Notes: generated from the sequence alone by a model not told the origin. A stretch of DNA of 64,000 nt from Lepidostoma basale (GCA_022606425.2 JAHDVF020000578.1:124001-188000), one strand, 5' to 3'. Shown: positions 40,307 to 49,872, counted from the first letter of the stretch. Numbers and translations are program-made.

Positions 40307-40480
40307 TGATGATAATTACCACCCGCCGCCGTTGGCCAGCCTTTGACAAAGCTGTTAGAGATGGTGAAAGGATAAAAGGGGCTACATCGCAGTTTACACG
40401 CGGACCCAAGCACCGGAACGGGCAGGCAGAGCGCTCTACTACAGGGGGACATGGAAATAATATCATTTGTGTTCATAAGT
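40307..40480. other. GC-rich insert of unknown origin
   Basis: ACCACCCGCCGCCGTTGGCC, GGCTACATCGCAGTTTACAC, ACGCGGACCCAAGCACCGG, GGGCAGGCAGAGCGCTC. Two frames are open on the minus strand and one on the plus, because of composition. The sharp junction with LINE-A1 suggests an insertion. Confidence 0.4.
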
Positions 40481-40587
40481 TATACATTTTTTAATCTATG
40501 GCGATCTTTTTTATACATTTAAAACGTAAAATTACGGATTAATACAGTTCTCATATTTATACACTTTATTTTATGATAAAAAAAAAC

Positions 40588-40918
40588 AAACTAGCCAACT
40601 TACCGTCACGCCGTCTCCCCGATATTTCTCTCGCTTTCTCAATATTCATACATTGTGCCATGCACGCGCGTCGATTTCTCTGACTGCTCACGTGGCCGAC
40701 ATTCAATATTTGATTTATTTGATCGTGCCACATTTTCCTCGGTCTTCGTCTATTTCTGGTTCCATTTACATCGTCAACCTATAATTTTTTTACCATTCTT
40801 TTTTTCCTTATGTCCAAACCATCTTTATGATCCTTTCATTATTTTGTTCATAACACGATCATTTGCACCGCATTCACTTCTTATATTTTCATTCGACACT
40901 CTATCATATATAGAGTAT
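40588..40918 (-). mobile_element. LINE-A2 3' fragment with deletions
   Basis: TTACCGTCACGCCGTCTCCC, then a jump over CVC/SAYPSGE codons into MNIEKAREIS, and on to NRNRRRPRKMWHDQINQILN, VIDDVNG and ...ANDRVMNKIMKGS. FGHMERMNEE is partly deleted. Ends in NENIRSECGA..., RVEYSIYDRVSNEN. Confidence 0.82.
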
Positions 40919-41440
40919 CGGAATAGTAAGGAGACCAAACAGGAGATACGATTTCAGGATGTGAGCGAACCATGGTTGCATAAAGAAAGAACCTTGAGAG
41001 TAGTGATGTTCTGAAAAGGTTTGCATGTACGTAGTACGAATCCCAAAGTTTTGTAGGATTTATCCAACATTCCATCAATGTGACTCACGAAAGTAAGTTT
41101 TATGTAACTCCGAAATCTCGCACACGATCTGAGTTAGGTATAACTGAATTATTGATTGAATAGTCATGCTTGTGTGGGTTAATTTAACGGTAAAACGAGA
41201 CTTTGTGACACTTATCAGCTTTAATGGAGAGTTTATTTAATACACAGAACGAGAGAGTCCGTCTAGATCAGATTGAAGTTTAAGGCAATCAGAAGTGTCA
41301 GAAATTTTCAGAAAGGCCTTCATGTCATAACAAATAACAAATATATAATATTATAACAAATATTTGGAATATATTAAAATTTTAAAATAATAATTTGGGA
41401 ATATTATTATCTGTCAAAACTGACCATATTTGTAAACAGT
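40919..41440. other. Unassigned stretch
   Basis: The minus strand at 40,920-41,080 reads WINPTKLWDSYYVHANLFRT in an open frame. Similarity to LINE-C/E text (AHILKSYLLFGLLTI) is too weak to call. Confidence 0.3.
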
Positions 41441-41875
41441 TTTGGCCGCCATTCAATATTTGATTTATTTGATTTATTCACAAGGCCGCCATTCAATATT
41501 TGATTTATTTGATTGTGCCACGTTTTCCTCGGTCTTCCTCTATTTCTGGTTCCATTTATATCATTAACATATAATTTTTTTACCATTCTTTCTTCATTCA
41601 TTCTTTCCATATGTCCAAACCATCTTAATGATCCTTTCATTATTTTGTTCATGACACCATCATTCGCACCGCATTCACTTCTTATATTTTCATTCGATAC
41701 TCTATCATACACAGAGTATCCACACATTCGTCTAAGAGATCTCATTTCTACTGCATTTATTCTACTTTCATCCTTCTTTTGCCAGTTCCATGCTTCGCTT
41801 CCATACATAAGGGTCGGTAGAAGAACACCATTGTTATTTAAATATATATATATATAATATTATATTTTAAAAAAC
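41440..41875 (-). mobile_element. LINE-A2 fragment, duplicate copy 1
   Basis: Minus frame MYGSEAWNWQKKDESRINAV, EMRSLRRMCGYSVYDRVSNE, NIRSECGANDGVMNKIMKGS, LRWFGHMERMNEERMVKKLY, VNDINGTRNRGRPRKTWHNQ, ending in a small tandem duplication of CGCCATTCAATATTTGATTT (41,450-41,512). Its 5' junction (GAACACCATTGTTATTTAAA, then TATATATATAATATTATAT) is the same as in copy 2. Confidence 0.92.
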
Positions 41876-42585
41876 TAACTAACTAACTAACCATCACACC
41901 GTCTCCCCGAAGGGGTAGGCAGAAAGAATGGACTGCCACACCTTTCTTTCCTGACATATTTCTCTCGCTTCCTCAACATTCATACATCGTGTCATGCACG
42001 CGCGTCGATTTCGACATATTTGGATTCCTTCTGATATGTATGATTTTTTGGTCTCATGTTGTTTTGTTTTTTTATCTTTATAATACCGTTTTTTGTCCAA
42101 ATGAGTCGCCTGAATATTTTATTGTTTGTTATGTCTCATTTGTAAATGTATAAATAAATAAATAAATAAATAAATAAATTTCTCTGACTCCTCACATGGC
42201 CGACATTCAATATTTGATTTATTAGATCGTGCCACGTTTTCCTCGGTCTTCCTCTATTTCTGGTACCATTTACATCATTAACATATAATTTTTTTACCAT
42301 TCTTTCTTCATTCATTCTTTCCATATGTCCAAACCATCTTAATGATCCTTTCATTATTTTGTTCATGACACCATCATTCGCACCGCATTCACTTCTTATA
42401 TTTTCATTCGATACTCTATCATACACAGAGTATCCACACATTCGTCTAAGAGATCTCATTTCTACTGCATTTATTCTACTTTCATCCTTCTTTTTCCAGT
42501 TCCATGCTTCGCTTCCATACATAAGGGTCGGTGGAAGAACGCCACTGTTATTTAAATATATATATAATATTATATTTTATTTTAT
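41876..42585 (-). mobile_element. LINE-A2 fragment, duplicate copy 2, split by an insertion
   Basis: 3' part 41,876-42,012 with tail (CTAA)n and MTRCMNVEEAREICQERKVW, then a 165-bp insert, then 42,178-42,545 with LRWFGHMERMNEERMVKKLY and MYGSEAWNWKKKDESRINAV. The 5' junction with AT-rich flank equals copy 1, so the locus arose by tandem duplication of an already inserted LINE, not by two insertions. Confidence 0.9.
42013..42177 (+). mobile_element. Short insertion with (TAAA)n tail and 5-bp duplication
   Basis: 165 bp ending in (AAAT)n, bordered by ATTTC at 42,008-42,012 and 42,178-42,182. The interrupted LINE sequence reads through as GTCGATTTCTCTGACTCC, as in its relatives. A tail plus target duplication indicates retrotransposition. 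The body (CATATTTGGATTCCTTCTG, TTTTTGTCCAAATGAGTCG) belongs to no family recognised here. Confidence 0.85.
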
Positions 42586-42594
42586 TAATAAATG

Positions 42595-42690
42595 TGAGTG
42601 TTGTATACAAGGTATAAAAAAAAACATTAAACTTTTACAACAAAAAGTTATGGCGAACATAGAAGAAACAAAAGAAGTGTCCGTATTTTT
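42595..42690 (-). repeat. Hammerhead-repeat family piece
   Basis: GTGTTGTATACAAGGTATAA ... TTATGGCGAACATAGAAGAA is the complement of the block at 17.93-18.02 and 45.27 kb. The ribozyme part is not included. Confidence 0.6.
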
Positions 42691-43435
42691 CTATATTTAA
42701 AAATGAGCACCAAAAGTAAAACGAAACGGTAAAGTAAATAACATCTTTAAGTGCACCATTCAGTTGACTGCTACAAACCTTATTTTAATATACATCTTCA
42801 CTCGCCCATCCTTTGTAAATATAATATACTACCCACATCTCAATCTTTAGTTGTAAATTTATGTATTATAATTAACACAAACTTTGTTATTATTAAACAA
42901 TTATGTTTTCAATTGAGATAATACTGGTCTTTTAGCCAGAATAGAACATTCTTTTTTTGAATACATGTTTTACCACAAGTAAAAGTTTAATTATGATAAA
43001 AATACTGCCAAAGAAAAACAATTTTATATTGCTGTAGGTATTCAGAAAAAGCTCTTCTTGTAAGATGTGTTATGATTTCGCCTATCAACAGGAGTAAATC
43101 TTGAGCTAGAATTGGCGAATGTTTTGGTTGAACGAAACATATATTCAGCTTCATAAGCAATGTCTAAAATTCTAATCATGTTACTAATTAGAGTAATTAA
43201 AGGAAAACGAATGATTGTGAAGAGTGTCTCCATACTTTGAAATAAATTGATGTGTGATATGGTACTCACAAATCTATTTGCTTCTCATTAAAGTCCAATG
43301 CGTAAATCGGGGTAATTTTTGTTTAATATTTCAGATTAATTAATCTATTCATCTAAAGAATTAATTATTAAACAATTTATAAGTAAGTAGACAGGTTATT
43401 ATTTAATTTTTAACTTGTAAAATTACTTTAGAAAA
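42691..43435. other. AT-rich stretch
   Basis: A 30-bp LINE-A scrap lies near 42,738 (AACATCTTTAAGTGCACCATTC). Otherwise nothing recognised. Confidence 0.35.
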
Positions 43436-43436
43436 A

Positions 43437-43500
43437 CTTATTTATTGTTTCTTGAACAATGATTTAAAACTCCATATTAAATAATTAATACAAATGACTT
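43437..43500 (+). repeat. GTTTCYTGAACAATG-family repeat
   Basis: TTATTGTTTCTTGAACAATG, ATTTAAAACTCCATATTAAA, TAATTAATACAAATGA. It runs into ACTTGTAGACGAATACTGG, a phrase also forming the hairpin at 52.83-52.93 kb. Confidence 0.6.
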
Positions 43501-43564
43501 GTAGACGAATACTGGATTTTACGCATTGAGGGTTATCATTACAAGGGTTATCAATTCAATTAAA

Positions 43565-43705
43565 AATGTGGAATGGGGAAAGTTGTATTGCATAAAGCGT
43601 GCGCTTAACCCAACCAATGACAGGTCATAAGTCCTGTAAACATCTCGATCACCATATTCTGTTTCCAATTTGCATCTTCGTCTCTATTGAGATACAATTA
43701 ATCCT
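43565..43705 (-). repeat. Dispersed repeat R3 (minus)
   Basis: GTGGAATGGGGAAAGTTGTA, GCGCTTAACCCAACCAATGA, AGGTCATAAGTCCTGTAAAC, ATTTGCATCTTCGTCTCTAT, TGAGATACAATTA. Plus-strand copies: 52.44-52.75 and 58.62-59.0 kb. Class unknown. Confidence 0.7.
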
Positions 43706-43724
43706 TTAATCTCTGTATTTCCCA

Positions 43725-43880
43725 CTCTATCATATTAATTAACAGATTTCTACTGCGTTTATTTTACTTTCATACTTATTTGGTCCGTTATTTCAACTCG
43801 TAATGGTCGGTACAAGAACTTAATTGTGCACGGCCATCTTAGCTTATTGGGTAGACTTTGGTTTGCGATGATAACTTGTA
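43725..43880 (-). mobile_element. Old LINE-A2 fragment
   Basis: CCACTCTATCATATTAATTA, TTTCTACTGCGTTTATTTTA, TAATGGTCGGTACAAGAACT, TGTGCACGGCCATCTTAGCT. It matches the 24.68-24.85 kb text with many changes. It is the most diverged copy seen. Confidence 0.7.
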
Positions 43881-44124
43881 TATTTTATATGATTAGTTTC
43901 AAATATAAGGATTGATTTGCAGCAAAGTGTAACATTGATGCTGGTTCTTGGAATTGCACTTAGGCCTTTAACGCGGTTGTTTCCCGTTGCTTTCCACATT
44001 TTTGTGAACGACAAGTTATTTGAACCCAATGATGTATACAATTCTTTAGCTCATGGCATGTGGTGGGGCTAGTTTTATTGTTGTGTGATTTTTACCATAC
44101 CAAACTGTATTTTTTTTTTTAATA

Positions 44125-44202
44125 TTGTCATCGTCGCAAACGAAACCGGAACCTTTGGTGTAGCAGTCGTAGCTGTTGCCATTACGCCACGAAGGTAGTC
44201 AT
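44125..44202 (-). mobile_element. SINE-1 head fragment
   Basis: CCACGAAGGTAGTC at the end, GGCGTAATGGCAACAGC and the B-box remnant GGTTCCGGTTTCG (minus). The body is missing. Confidence 0.55.
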
Positions 44203-44249
44203 TTGTGTACTGAACGAATTATTCCAATTTTAATACATATTTCACTATA

Positions 44250-44450
44250 ATAATTAAATGAAACGATGTTTTTTAACTACTCCCACTTTTGCCTTTATTT
44301 CGACAGCGACAGGTTTTGCTAGGCTCGCTGGTATCAACAGACCACCAGTCTCCTCAGAAATAAAGGCAAAAGTGGAAGTTTCTTCTATGTTCGCCTTACT
44401 TAGATGTTTTATTTGTCTTTTTCTTTTTTATATACTTTGAAGAAGACAAA
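44250..44450. repeat. Inverted repeat with CAGCGACAGG box
   Basis: CTCCCACTTTTGCCTTTATT, TCGACAGCGACAGGTTTTGC and inverted GAAATAAAGGCAAAAGTGGA. The same plan is at 23.17-23.31 kb. It is followed by TTTCTTCTATGTTCGCC, the start of the 17.93 kb hammerhead repeat. Confidence 0.7.
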
Positions 44451-44588
44451 TAAAAATGGAATGGAACTTATTTAATTCATCAAGAGATTTCAGTTAAATC
44501 ATCTGATCACCATGAAAATATTTCATTGTTTTGACCAAAATACTATGATACTTCAACATTATTAACTGTTAAATTTTAAAACGCTGCA

Positions 44589-44640
44589 CATCCTGATGAC
44601 GTCAATATCGGTTAACGAAACAGCTGTTGCAAAAAAAATG
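44589..44640 (+). ncRNA. Hammerhead-like motif, complete core, weak stem I
   Basis: CATC, core CTGATGA, stem II with one mismatch (GTCAA-TATCGG-TTAAC), GAAA, palindromic stem III CAGCTG, TT, then GC. Core residues are all present. Stem I has only the first pair next to the core, then AACGCTG (44,580) against CAGCGTT (44,651) at a distance, so it would need a large internal loop. Confidence 0.55.
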
Positions 44641-44739
44641 TTATACCATTAACAGCGTTTTTATTTATTTTAAGAGTTAAGAAATTTTAATAATGAAACA
44701 TTTTGCATACAAATGTCCCCATGTTACAGAGAGCAGTGG

Positions 44740-44905
44740 AGTTTAAGCTGGGGTGTATGATCGCTCTCCGTTGGGCGCTGATCGGTGACCCCTGACGGTC
44801 TGCACACCGCTGCCCACCTGTGCCGTGGACCGGGCGGGGATCGGACCGCGGGAGGAGCACTTCCGGTGTCAGGGGACCACGCTTCCGGATGTGGTGGGAC
44901 ACGAA
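44740..44905. other. GC-rich block
   Basis: About 60% GC inside AT-rich DNA: GACGGTCTGCACACCGCTG, GGACCGGGCGGGGATCGG, GGAGGAGCACTTCCGGTGTC. The minus strand includes GGTCCGATCCCC, close to a Pol III B box, so it may be a tRNA-derived SINE of another family. No A box at the right distance was found. Confidence 0.4.
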
Positions 44906-45089
44906 ACCGGTCATTAAAACATAAAAAAAAATCGTATGTATTATTTAATTCTTTACCCAATCAAATATAACACTATTGAAAACGTACGATTACTACAATT
45001 TTTATTATATTAAATGCTTAAAAGGTAATATTTTTCCTGTTAAAATTTAAAAAACTGTTATAATATCACAATTTCTTTTTATTCACCGA

Positions 45090-45136
45090 GAGTGTCGCGA
45101 CAGCTGTTTCGCCAACCGGTGTTGGCATCATCAGGT
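45090..45136 (-). ncRNA. Hammerhead-like motif, complete core
   Basis: Minus strand: ACAC, core CTGATGA, extra T, perfect stem II GCCAAC-ACCG-GTTGGC, GAAA, CAGCTG, TC, GCG. All invariant bases are kept. Stem I has the C-G pair at the core and a distant GAGT/ACTC match. It is better preserved than its partner at 44.59 kb. Confidence 0.62.
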
Positions 45137-45269
45137 GTTACAATAAACTCCTAAGTTCTCTTGGTGAATAAAAAGAAATTGTGATATTATAACAATGCAT
45201 TAAATTTTAACAGTAATAATGTTGAAGTATCATAGTGTTTCGGCCAAAACAATGGACTATTAGATTAAT

Positions 45270-45425
45270 GTTATTATTTCTTCTATATTCGCCATACTTT
45301 GTGTTGTTATGATGCTTTATTTCTCTTTTTTTATATACTTTGTATATACAACACTTATATTAAAAAATAAAATTACATATACATGTTTCGGACAAACAGT
45401 CCTTCTTCGAAAATATATAAAAACG
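45270..45425 (-). repeat. Hammerhead-repeat family, decayed ribozyme
   Basis: TTCTTCTATATTCGCCATAC, TTTGTGTTGTTATGATGC, TATACAACACTTATATT, CATGTTTCGGACAAACAGTC. Minus strand: TCGAAGA (C3 and U4 changed), stem II GGAC-TGTTT-GTCC, GAAA, CATG, TA. Stem II is intact while the core is mutated. Confidence 0.65.
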
Positions 45426-45442
45426 AAAAAGAGAAATATTGT

Positions 45443-45708
45443 TATTATTATTATAATACATTTTTTTAATTATAATTTTGTTAAATTGCTGTTTACATCA
45501 TTACAGCGCGAGCCAAATCGATGTAAAGGGTATAGCTATTATATTGATTCTCATGACATGTGAAAGGTAGCTAATCTATTGTCATGTGAATTCTACACCA
45601 GACCAAAGACAGTGTAACATTCTTACTTCTATCCGCCGGTAATCGAATCTGGGATCATCGATGTGGCAGTCATAGCACTTGCTATTGGGCTAATCGAGCC
45701 GCTATTGA
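45443..45708 (-). mobile_element. SINE-1 copy
   Basis: Tail AATTATAATTTTGTTAAATT, ACATCATTACAGCGCGAGCC, body, GGATCATCGATGTGGCAGTC. B box (GGGATCATCG/CCGGTAATCGAATC) with changes, A box (GGGCTAATCG) weakened. Confidence 0.85.
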
Positions 45709-45731
45709 AATTATAATTGAAATTTCTTGAA

Positions 45732-45850
45732 TCTTCTTCTTCTTGTTGTTCCTCTCCTATCAGAGGTTGGACAACATCACGGCTATTTTTACGAGTATTT
45801 TGACTCTTTCGGCTCATTATATTTTTAACATTCTACGATATATTCATATT
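45732..45850 (-). mobile_element. LINE 3' end of another RTE-like family
   Basis: (TTC)n tail, then TCCTCTCCTATCAGAGGTTG, GACAACATCACGGCTATTTT on the plus strand. The minus reading KNSRDVVQPLIGEEQQEEED fits a LINE end with (GAA)n. Confidence 0.5.
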
Positions 45851-45944
45851 TCAAAGGTATCCAGCTTTTTTGTTGATAGATTTTATCAAGGTCCATGTTT
45901 CTATACCATTTTGAATAAATAAATTAAAAAAAAACATGAAATGA

Positions 45945-46000
45945 TAAATAGATGGCAGCGAGCTGTCGAAACCTGGCGAAGCTTAAATAATAAGTGGAAT
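45945..46000 (+). repeat. Degenerate hammerhead-like motif
   Basis: AAATAGATGGCAGCGAGCTG, TCGAAACCTGGCGAAGC. Member of the 24.15 kb group with a weakened stem II and CCTGG for CCGG. Confidence 0.45.
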
Positions 46001-46364
46001 AAAATAAAATGTGTTTTATAAATAATATTTTATATTATGATATTTCATGTGACATGGTTCATTTTCTAAGATATTATAATTATCACATTGGATACCTCAT
46101 TGATTGCAAGGCTATTTGGAAAATTTAATACGTGTCAATAAAAAAAATAAATGGGGCTATTTAAAATTAGTATAAAGGAAAAAGCAGAAATAAATTTCTC
46201 GTTTAATTAATCAATAAAGGTTTGTTGGTTTCCCGTTCGTTTAAGTCGTAACTAAAGCAGTAAACATTGCTCCTCTTATTTTCTAACAAGAAAACATATT
46301 TCAAAAGGATGTGATTGTAATTAAATTTTAATTAGTTTTAATATAAGTTATCCAATAAAATTAA
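46001..46364. other. AT-rich stretch
   Basis: Nothing recognised. Confidence 0.3.
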
Positions 46365-46665
46365 AAAAATGATCCTTGAGATGGTTTAGACATATGGAAC
46401 GAATGTAGAGAAGATTGGTTAAAATATTGTATACGAGCAGTTTGAGTGGAAAGAGAAGCCGTGGAAGAACAAGGAAAGCATGGTATGTACGAGTATATAT
46501 AACTTATTTAATCAAATACTAAAAGGCGGCCACATTCGATTTCGGAAAAATCGACGAGCTTGCATGTTACGATGTGCTAGAGAGGTATGTCAGAACAGAT
46601 CAGCATGGCAGTCCATCCTCTCTGCCTACCCCTCCGGAGAAACGGCGTGATGATTAGTTAGTTAG
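46365..46665 (+). mobile_element. LINE-A3 3' fragment with internal insertion
   Basis: RWFRHMERM, SGKRSRGRTRKAWY, about 14 extra bases, LIKYXKAATFDFGKIDELAC-like, then AREVCQNRSAWQSILSAYPS and GATGATTAG(TTAG). Frameshifts. Confidence 0.8.
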
Positions 46666-47520
46666 TAATACATATGAACTGTGAAAATCCTCAGATAAAA
46701 TGGATCTGCCAACACGTTTCCACACTTGTTTTAAAGTACTGCAAGTTCTCCATGTTCACTGTGTCCTGGCGGTAAGGAATTCTTGGGTAACTTCCAGTTA
46801 AACTTATTAAGAAGAATAAACGAAAAAATATGGGTCTTAGTATAAGAATATGATTAAAGGATTGTAAAGGAAATGAATGCGTCCACTTTAAAAATAAGAA
46901 AGGGTCACGAAAGATTTTAGACATGTGCCTCAATCGGATTTAAATTTTATTCTGATATAAATTGAAAAATTAAATAAGTGGAAAAAACAGTGTATTCATG
47001 AATTAAAAATCTATTGATTAATTCATACATTCCACATTTACTGAAGCCTTTGTCGATTTTTTTTATTCTATTCACATATTATTTGAATACAGCTTAACCC
47101 CGTTTTTCCATTATCCTTATATAAATAGATATATTTGATTATTTTATTGTTTAATTAAGCTCTTCTGTCGATATTGACGACCCCTCTTAAAAAAGTAGTT
47201 TGTCTATTTTTGGGTGATTTTTGGTACCTACCGATGTATTTCGATAGCTACAGTGGGTCTACTTATGGCTAATTGATTTTACGTTTTGATTTAATTTAGT
47301 AAAATATTCATAGTTTTATATTCAGATACAGTAGATCCAATACAACAGACAAAATGTAATTTTCAATGTATCGAAATATCAAAAAAAATCCAATTAATTT
47401 TAATTATTGGTTAGGCACATTTTTACGGAAGTCGGATCACAATTCCGCGGGTTCATGTGTGGTCACTCTCCAATAGTATGTATTTAATTGTTTACATGAC
47501 AATAGACAAATCTGTGTTGG
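46666..47520. other. AT-rich stretch
   Basis: A minus frame at 46,691-46,933 (LIGSYPRIPYRQDTVNMENL) has no domain. Nothing else recognised. Confidence 0.3.
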
Positions 47521-47524
47521 GAAA

Positions 47525-47620
47525 TGGTTGACCAAAACGCAGTCAGTTCTCTGAATCCGCTTGGCAGGTAGAGTCGCTTTGCAGGTACCTGCATCACGCG
47601 TGACAGTTCGCGTTTCCCGC
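47525..47620 (+). promoter_or_regulatory. Candidate core promoter: initiator plus DPE
   Basis: TCAGTT at 47,543-47,548 matches the arthropod initiator with A at 47,545 as +1. AGTCGC at 47,572-47,577 lies exactly at +28 to +33 and matches the DPE (RGWYV) in its first five bases. TTTCCCGCC at 47,613-47,621 is an E2F-like word. The patch is clearly less AT-rich than its flanks and contains no repeat. Confidence 0.45.
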
Positions 47621-47701
47621 CTCTGTGAATTTTGTTTGAAATCAGAACGGTGGATTGTTCGCTAGCTTTATCGGTGTTGCCAGTGTATTGGAATCCTCTG
47701 A
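47545..47701 (+). other. Candidate non-coding first exon of a host gene
   Basis: From the putative start to A-GTAAGT (donor GT at 47,702) there is no ATG, as expected for a leader exon. Internal donors (GCAG-GTACCT near 47,585) are weaker. No acceptor or coding exon was identified downstream in this window. Confidence 0.4.
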
Positions 47702-47707
47702 GTAAGT

Positions 47708-48340
47708 TTGAAATAATATTGAAATTAGGTACTTTTAGATAAATCTTTCTCTTATATTAGAATTTTTTTTAAAATTGTTATTAATATATTTTTTAATCTT
47801 ATATATAGGATTTCAAATCAGTTTAAGTGTATGTGGTAAGCATATGTGTAGCTTGGGAAGATAAGTTATTACAACTTTTGACATTTCAGGGTATCGAAAA
47901 TAAATATTTTTAATTATTTTTCTAACATGATTATATTATACGTTAATATTATTTTATTATTTTATTTTTCTACAATAAGAAAAAATCATTCTTACTTAGA
48001 AATAATTATGATTTCTTATACTTTTAGGGAATTCTGTATATCAGTATATTTTGTAAATCAAAATATTTTTGTTATTTTATAATCATTATCATAAGGGTTG
48101 GTCTTAGTTGCTTGCAATAATTTAATTGAAACTTTAAAAATTAAATTAAATAACAAATCCTCTTTATCATTGCATACGAAACATATAAAACTAAATTTAT
48201 TGCAATTAATATTTATTGTGAATACAGGTAACTTTCACCGCAATAAAAGAAAATGAAAGGAAAACGAGTAAATTAATATTTAAAGATATACAATACTATA
48301 CAAATTATCAAGGTTTTCCTAAACTCCACGGATTAAACGT
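47708..48340. other. AT-rich stretch, possible intron
   Basis: Very AT-rich, no features, consistent with intron sequence after the candidate donor. Confidence 0.3.
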
Positions 48341-48660
48341 GTGGAAACTTACGAATGAAAGTGAAGCATGGAACTGGCAAAAAATATGAAGAAACTGAAA
48401 AATGAGTACAAGGTTAAGGAGCACAAAAATAATTAATAGTTCTGCCTTCTGTACCACCTGGCGTGGCTATATTGTCTTATTTTGTATGTACAGACTCAGA
48501 TTACATTCCGGACAAAAATATTCTTTCCACGCGGGTGGACTCCATCCTTTCGGTCTCTTCATCCTCTGCCATGCAGCGACGACTCTTCACCATTCCGCTC
48601 TATCATTTGAAAATTGTTCTCAGTTAACTTATTTATCAACAATTTTCAACGCAGTATGCA
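48341..48660. mobile_element. LINE scraps
   Basis: 48,345-48,385 has AAAGTGAAGCATGGAACTGG, a LINE-A scrap. 48,475-48,660 (minus) has GRKKGWSPPAWKEYFCPECN-like text after ATCCTCTGCCATGCAG, probably another RTE-like 3' end. Confidence 0.4.
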
Positions 48661-48679
48661 GGTTGTTCTTATATCTGAT

Positions 48680-48782
48680 TAATACGAATGAAAATGTCTG
48701 TCTAGAACCTTTATTCTAGTTTATGGGAATGAAGTGTTTTGCCTTTCTTAGGCATTATCAAATGTCTTTATATGTCTTGCAC
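48680..48782 (+). repeat. CATGTTTYG-family repeat
   Basis: ATTAATACGAATGAAAATGT, TTTATGGGAATGAAGTG, TTTTGCCTTTCTTAGGC, ATTATCAAATGTC. Stem GCCTTTCTTAGGC is preserved. Confidence 0.65.
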
Positions 48783-48892
48783 CGTACTCTGTTCCTCCTA
48801 TTCACCATTCGCTTACTTAGGATCTCCTAAGTTAAGGGTTATACCACTATTAGAGAAAATGAACACTTATATAGTGATAAAATAATGGAACT

Positions 48893-49492
48893 AGGCGGAT
48901 GCCCGAACGGACAGTGACGTCGAAAGAAGGGTTGGTGAGGGTAACAAAGTGAATGGAGCTTTAAAAATAGTTATTGGAAACAAGAATTTATCAATGAAAG
49001 CGAAAACCTGGTCCCAACCCTAATGTATGGAAGCGAAGCTTGGAACTGGTAGAAGAAGGTGAGAACAGAATAAATGCTGTAGAGATGAGGTCCCTGAGAC
49101 GTATGTGTGGTAGAACGATATACGACAGAATCTCAAATGCTGATATAAGAAAGGAATGTAGAGCGGAAGAAGGTATTATGAACAAAATTATGAAAGGATC
49201 GCTGCGTTGGTTCGGATATACGGAGCGCATGGATGGAGAAAGAATGGTTAAGAAAGTATACGTTAATGATGTAAATGGAGTACGGAGTTGGGGAGTTGAG
49301 GAAAACATGGCAAGACCAAATTAATCAAATTTTAAAGGTTGGTCATGTTAGAAGTCGGAAGAATCGGCGTGCGTGTATGACTCGCTGCATGAATGTGGAG
49401 GAAGCTAGAGAGGTGTGCCAGGATAGAGTAGTGTGGCGGTCCATTCTCTATGCCTATTCCTGCGGGGAAACGGCGTGATGGTTTGTTTGTTT
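48893..49492 (+). mobile_element. LINE-A1 3' fragment
   Basis: DGCPNGQ-like start, GGNKVNGALKIVIGNKNLSM, a deletion in KAK.MAVHN..., LMYGSEAWNW, stop, MRSLRRMCGRTIYDRISNAD, IRKECRAEEGIMNKIMKGSL, RWFGYTERMDGERMVKKVYV, a shift at RSWG, then QINQILKVGHVRSRKNRRAC, MTRCMNVEEAREVCQDRVVW, SCGETA and TGATGGTTTGTTTG. Confidence 0.92.
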
Positions 49493-49649
49493 ACAATATT
49501 GTTCAAGAAACAAGAAATCATTTCTGTTATGATATAAGGCATGTCCTTTTATTGTCTTTTATCGTTTTTATTTAAATTTGAGAAATAATTTGATGTCGTT
49601 ATGCTCGTAATCCATATTGAAAATCACAAAGTTTTTTTGTATAAAACGT

Positions 49650-49872
49650 GTCGTTTCAACCTAATTACTGTATACAATTTGTTTTTAGCTATTACATATA
49701 TTGAATCTCTTTACATATGATCGGTAGCTAATCTATAGCTATTTTAATGTCACGTGAATTTTACACCAGACCAAAGACCGTTTGATAATCACACTGCCTT
49801 CGCCGGAAATCGAACCCGGGATCTTCGATATGGCAGTCAGAGCTCTTACCGCTCTGCCACGAAAGTCGCTTT
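49650..49872 (-). mobile_element. SINE-1 variant
   Basis: Minus: CTTTCGTGGCAGAGCGG (A box), GGTTCGATTTC B box, ACAGTCTTTGGTCTGGTG-type body, ACCTATCACATG-like, then the variant end AATATATGTAATAGC and TTGTATACAGTAATTAGG. It shares that end with 38.16 kb. Confidence 0.85.

Larger units (their letters stand above)
44520..45262. repeat. Composite inverted repeat with two hammerhead motifs
   Basis: Outer arms: 44,528-44,582 (TTGTTTTGACCAAAATACTA, TGATACTTCAAC, TTTAAAA) and 45,190-45,257 in reverse. An inner pair: TGTTATAATATCACAATTTC (45,055) against GAAATTGTGATATTATAACA (45,175-45,195). Hammerhead motifs point outward, at 44,589 (+) and 45,098 (-). A GC-rich 170-bp block (44,740-44,905) sits between the arms. 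Two inverted units around unrelated DNA resemble the inverted terminal repeats of Penelope-like insertions. Confidence 0.75.

Noticed and set aside
40273..40494. 73-codon frame with RRR and GERIKGATSQF
   Set aside because: Starts in LINE-A1 out of phase and crosses into the GC-rich insert; both strands are open because of composition.
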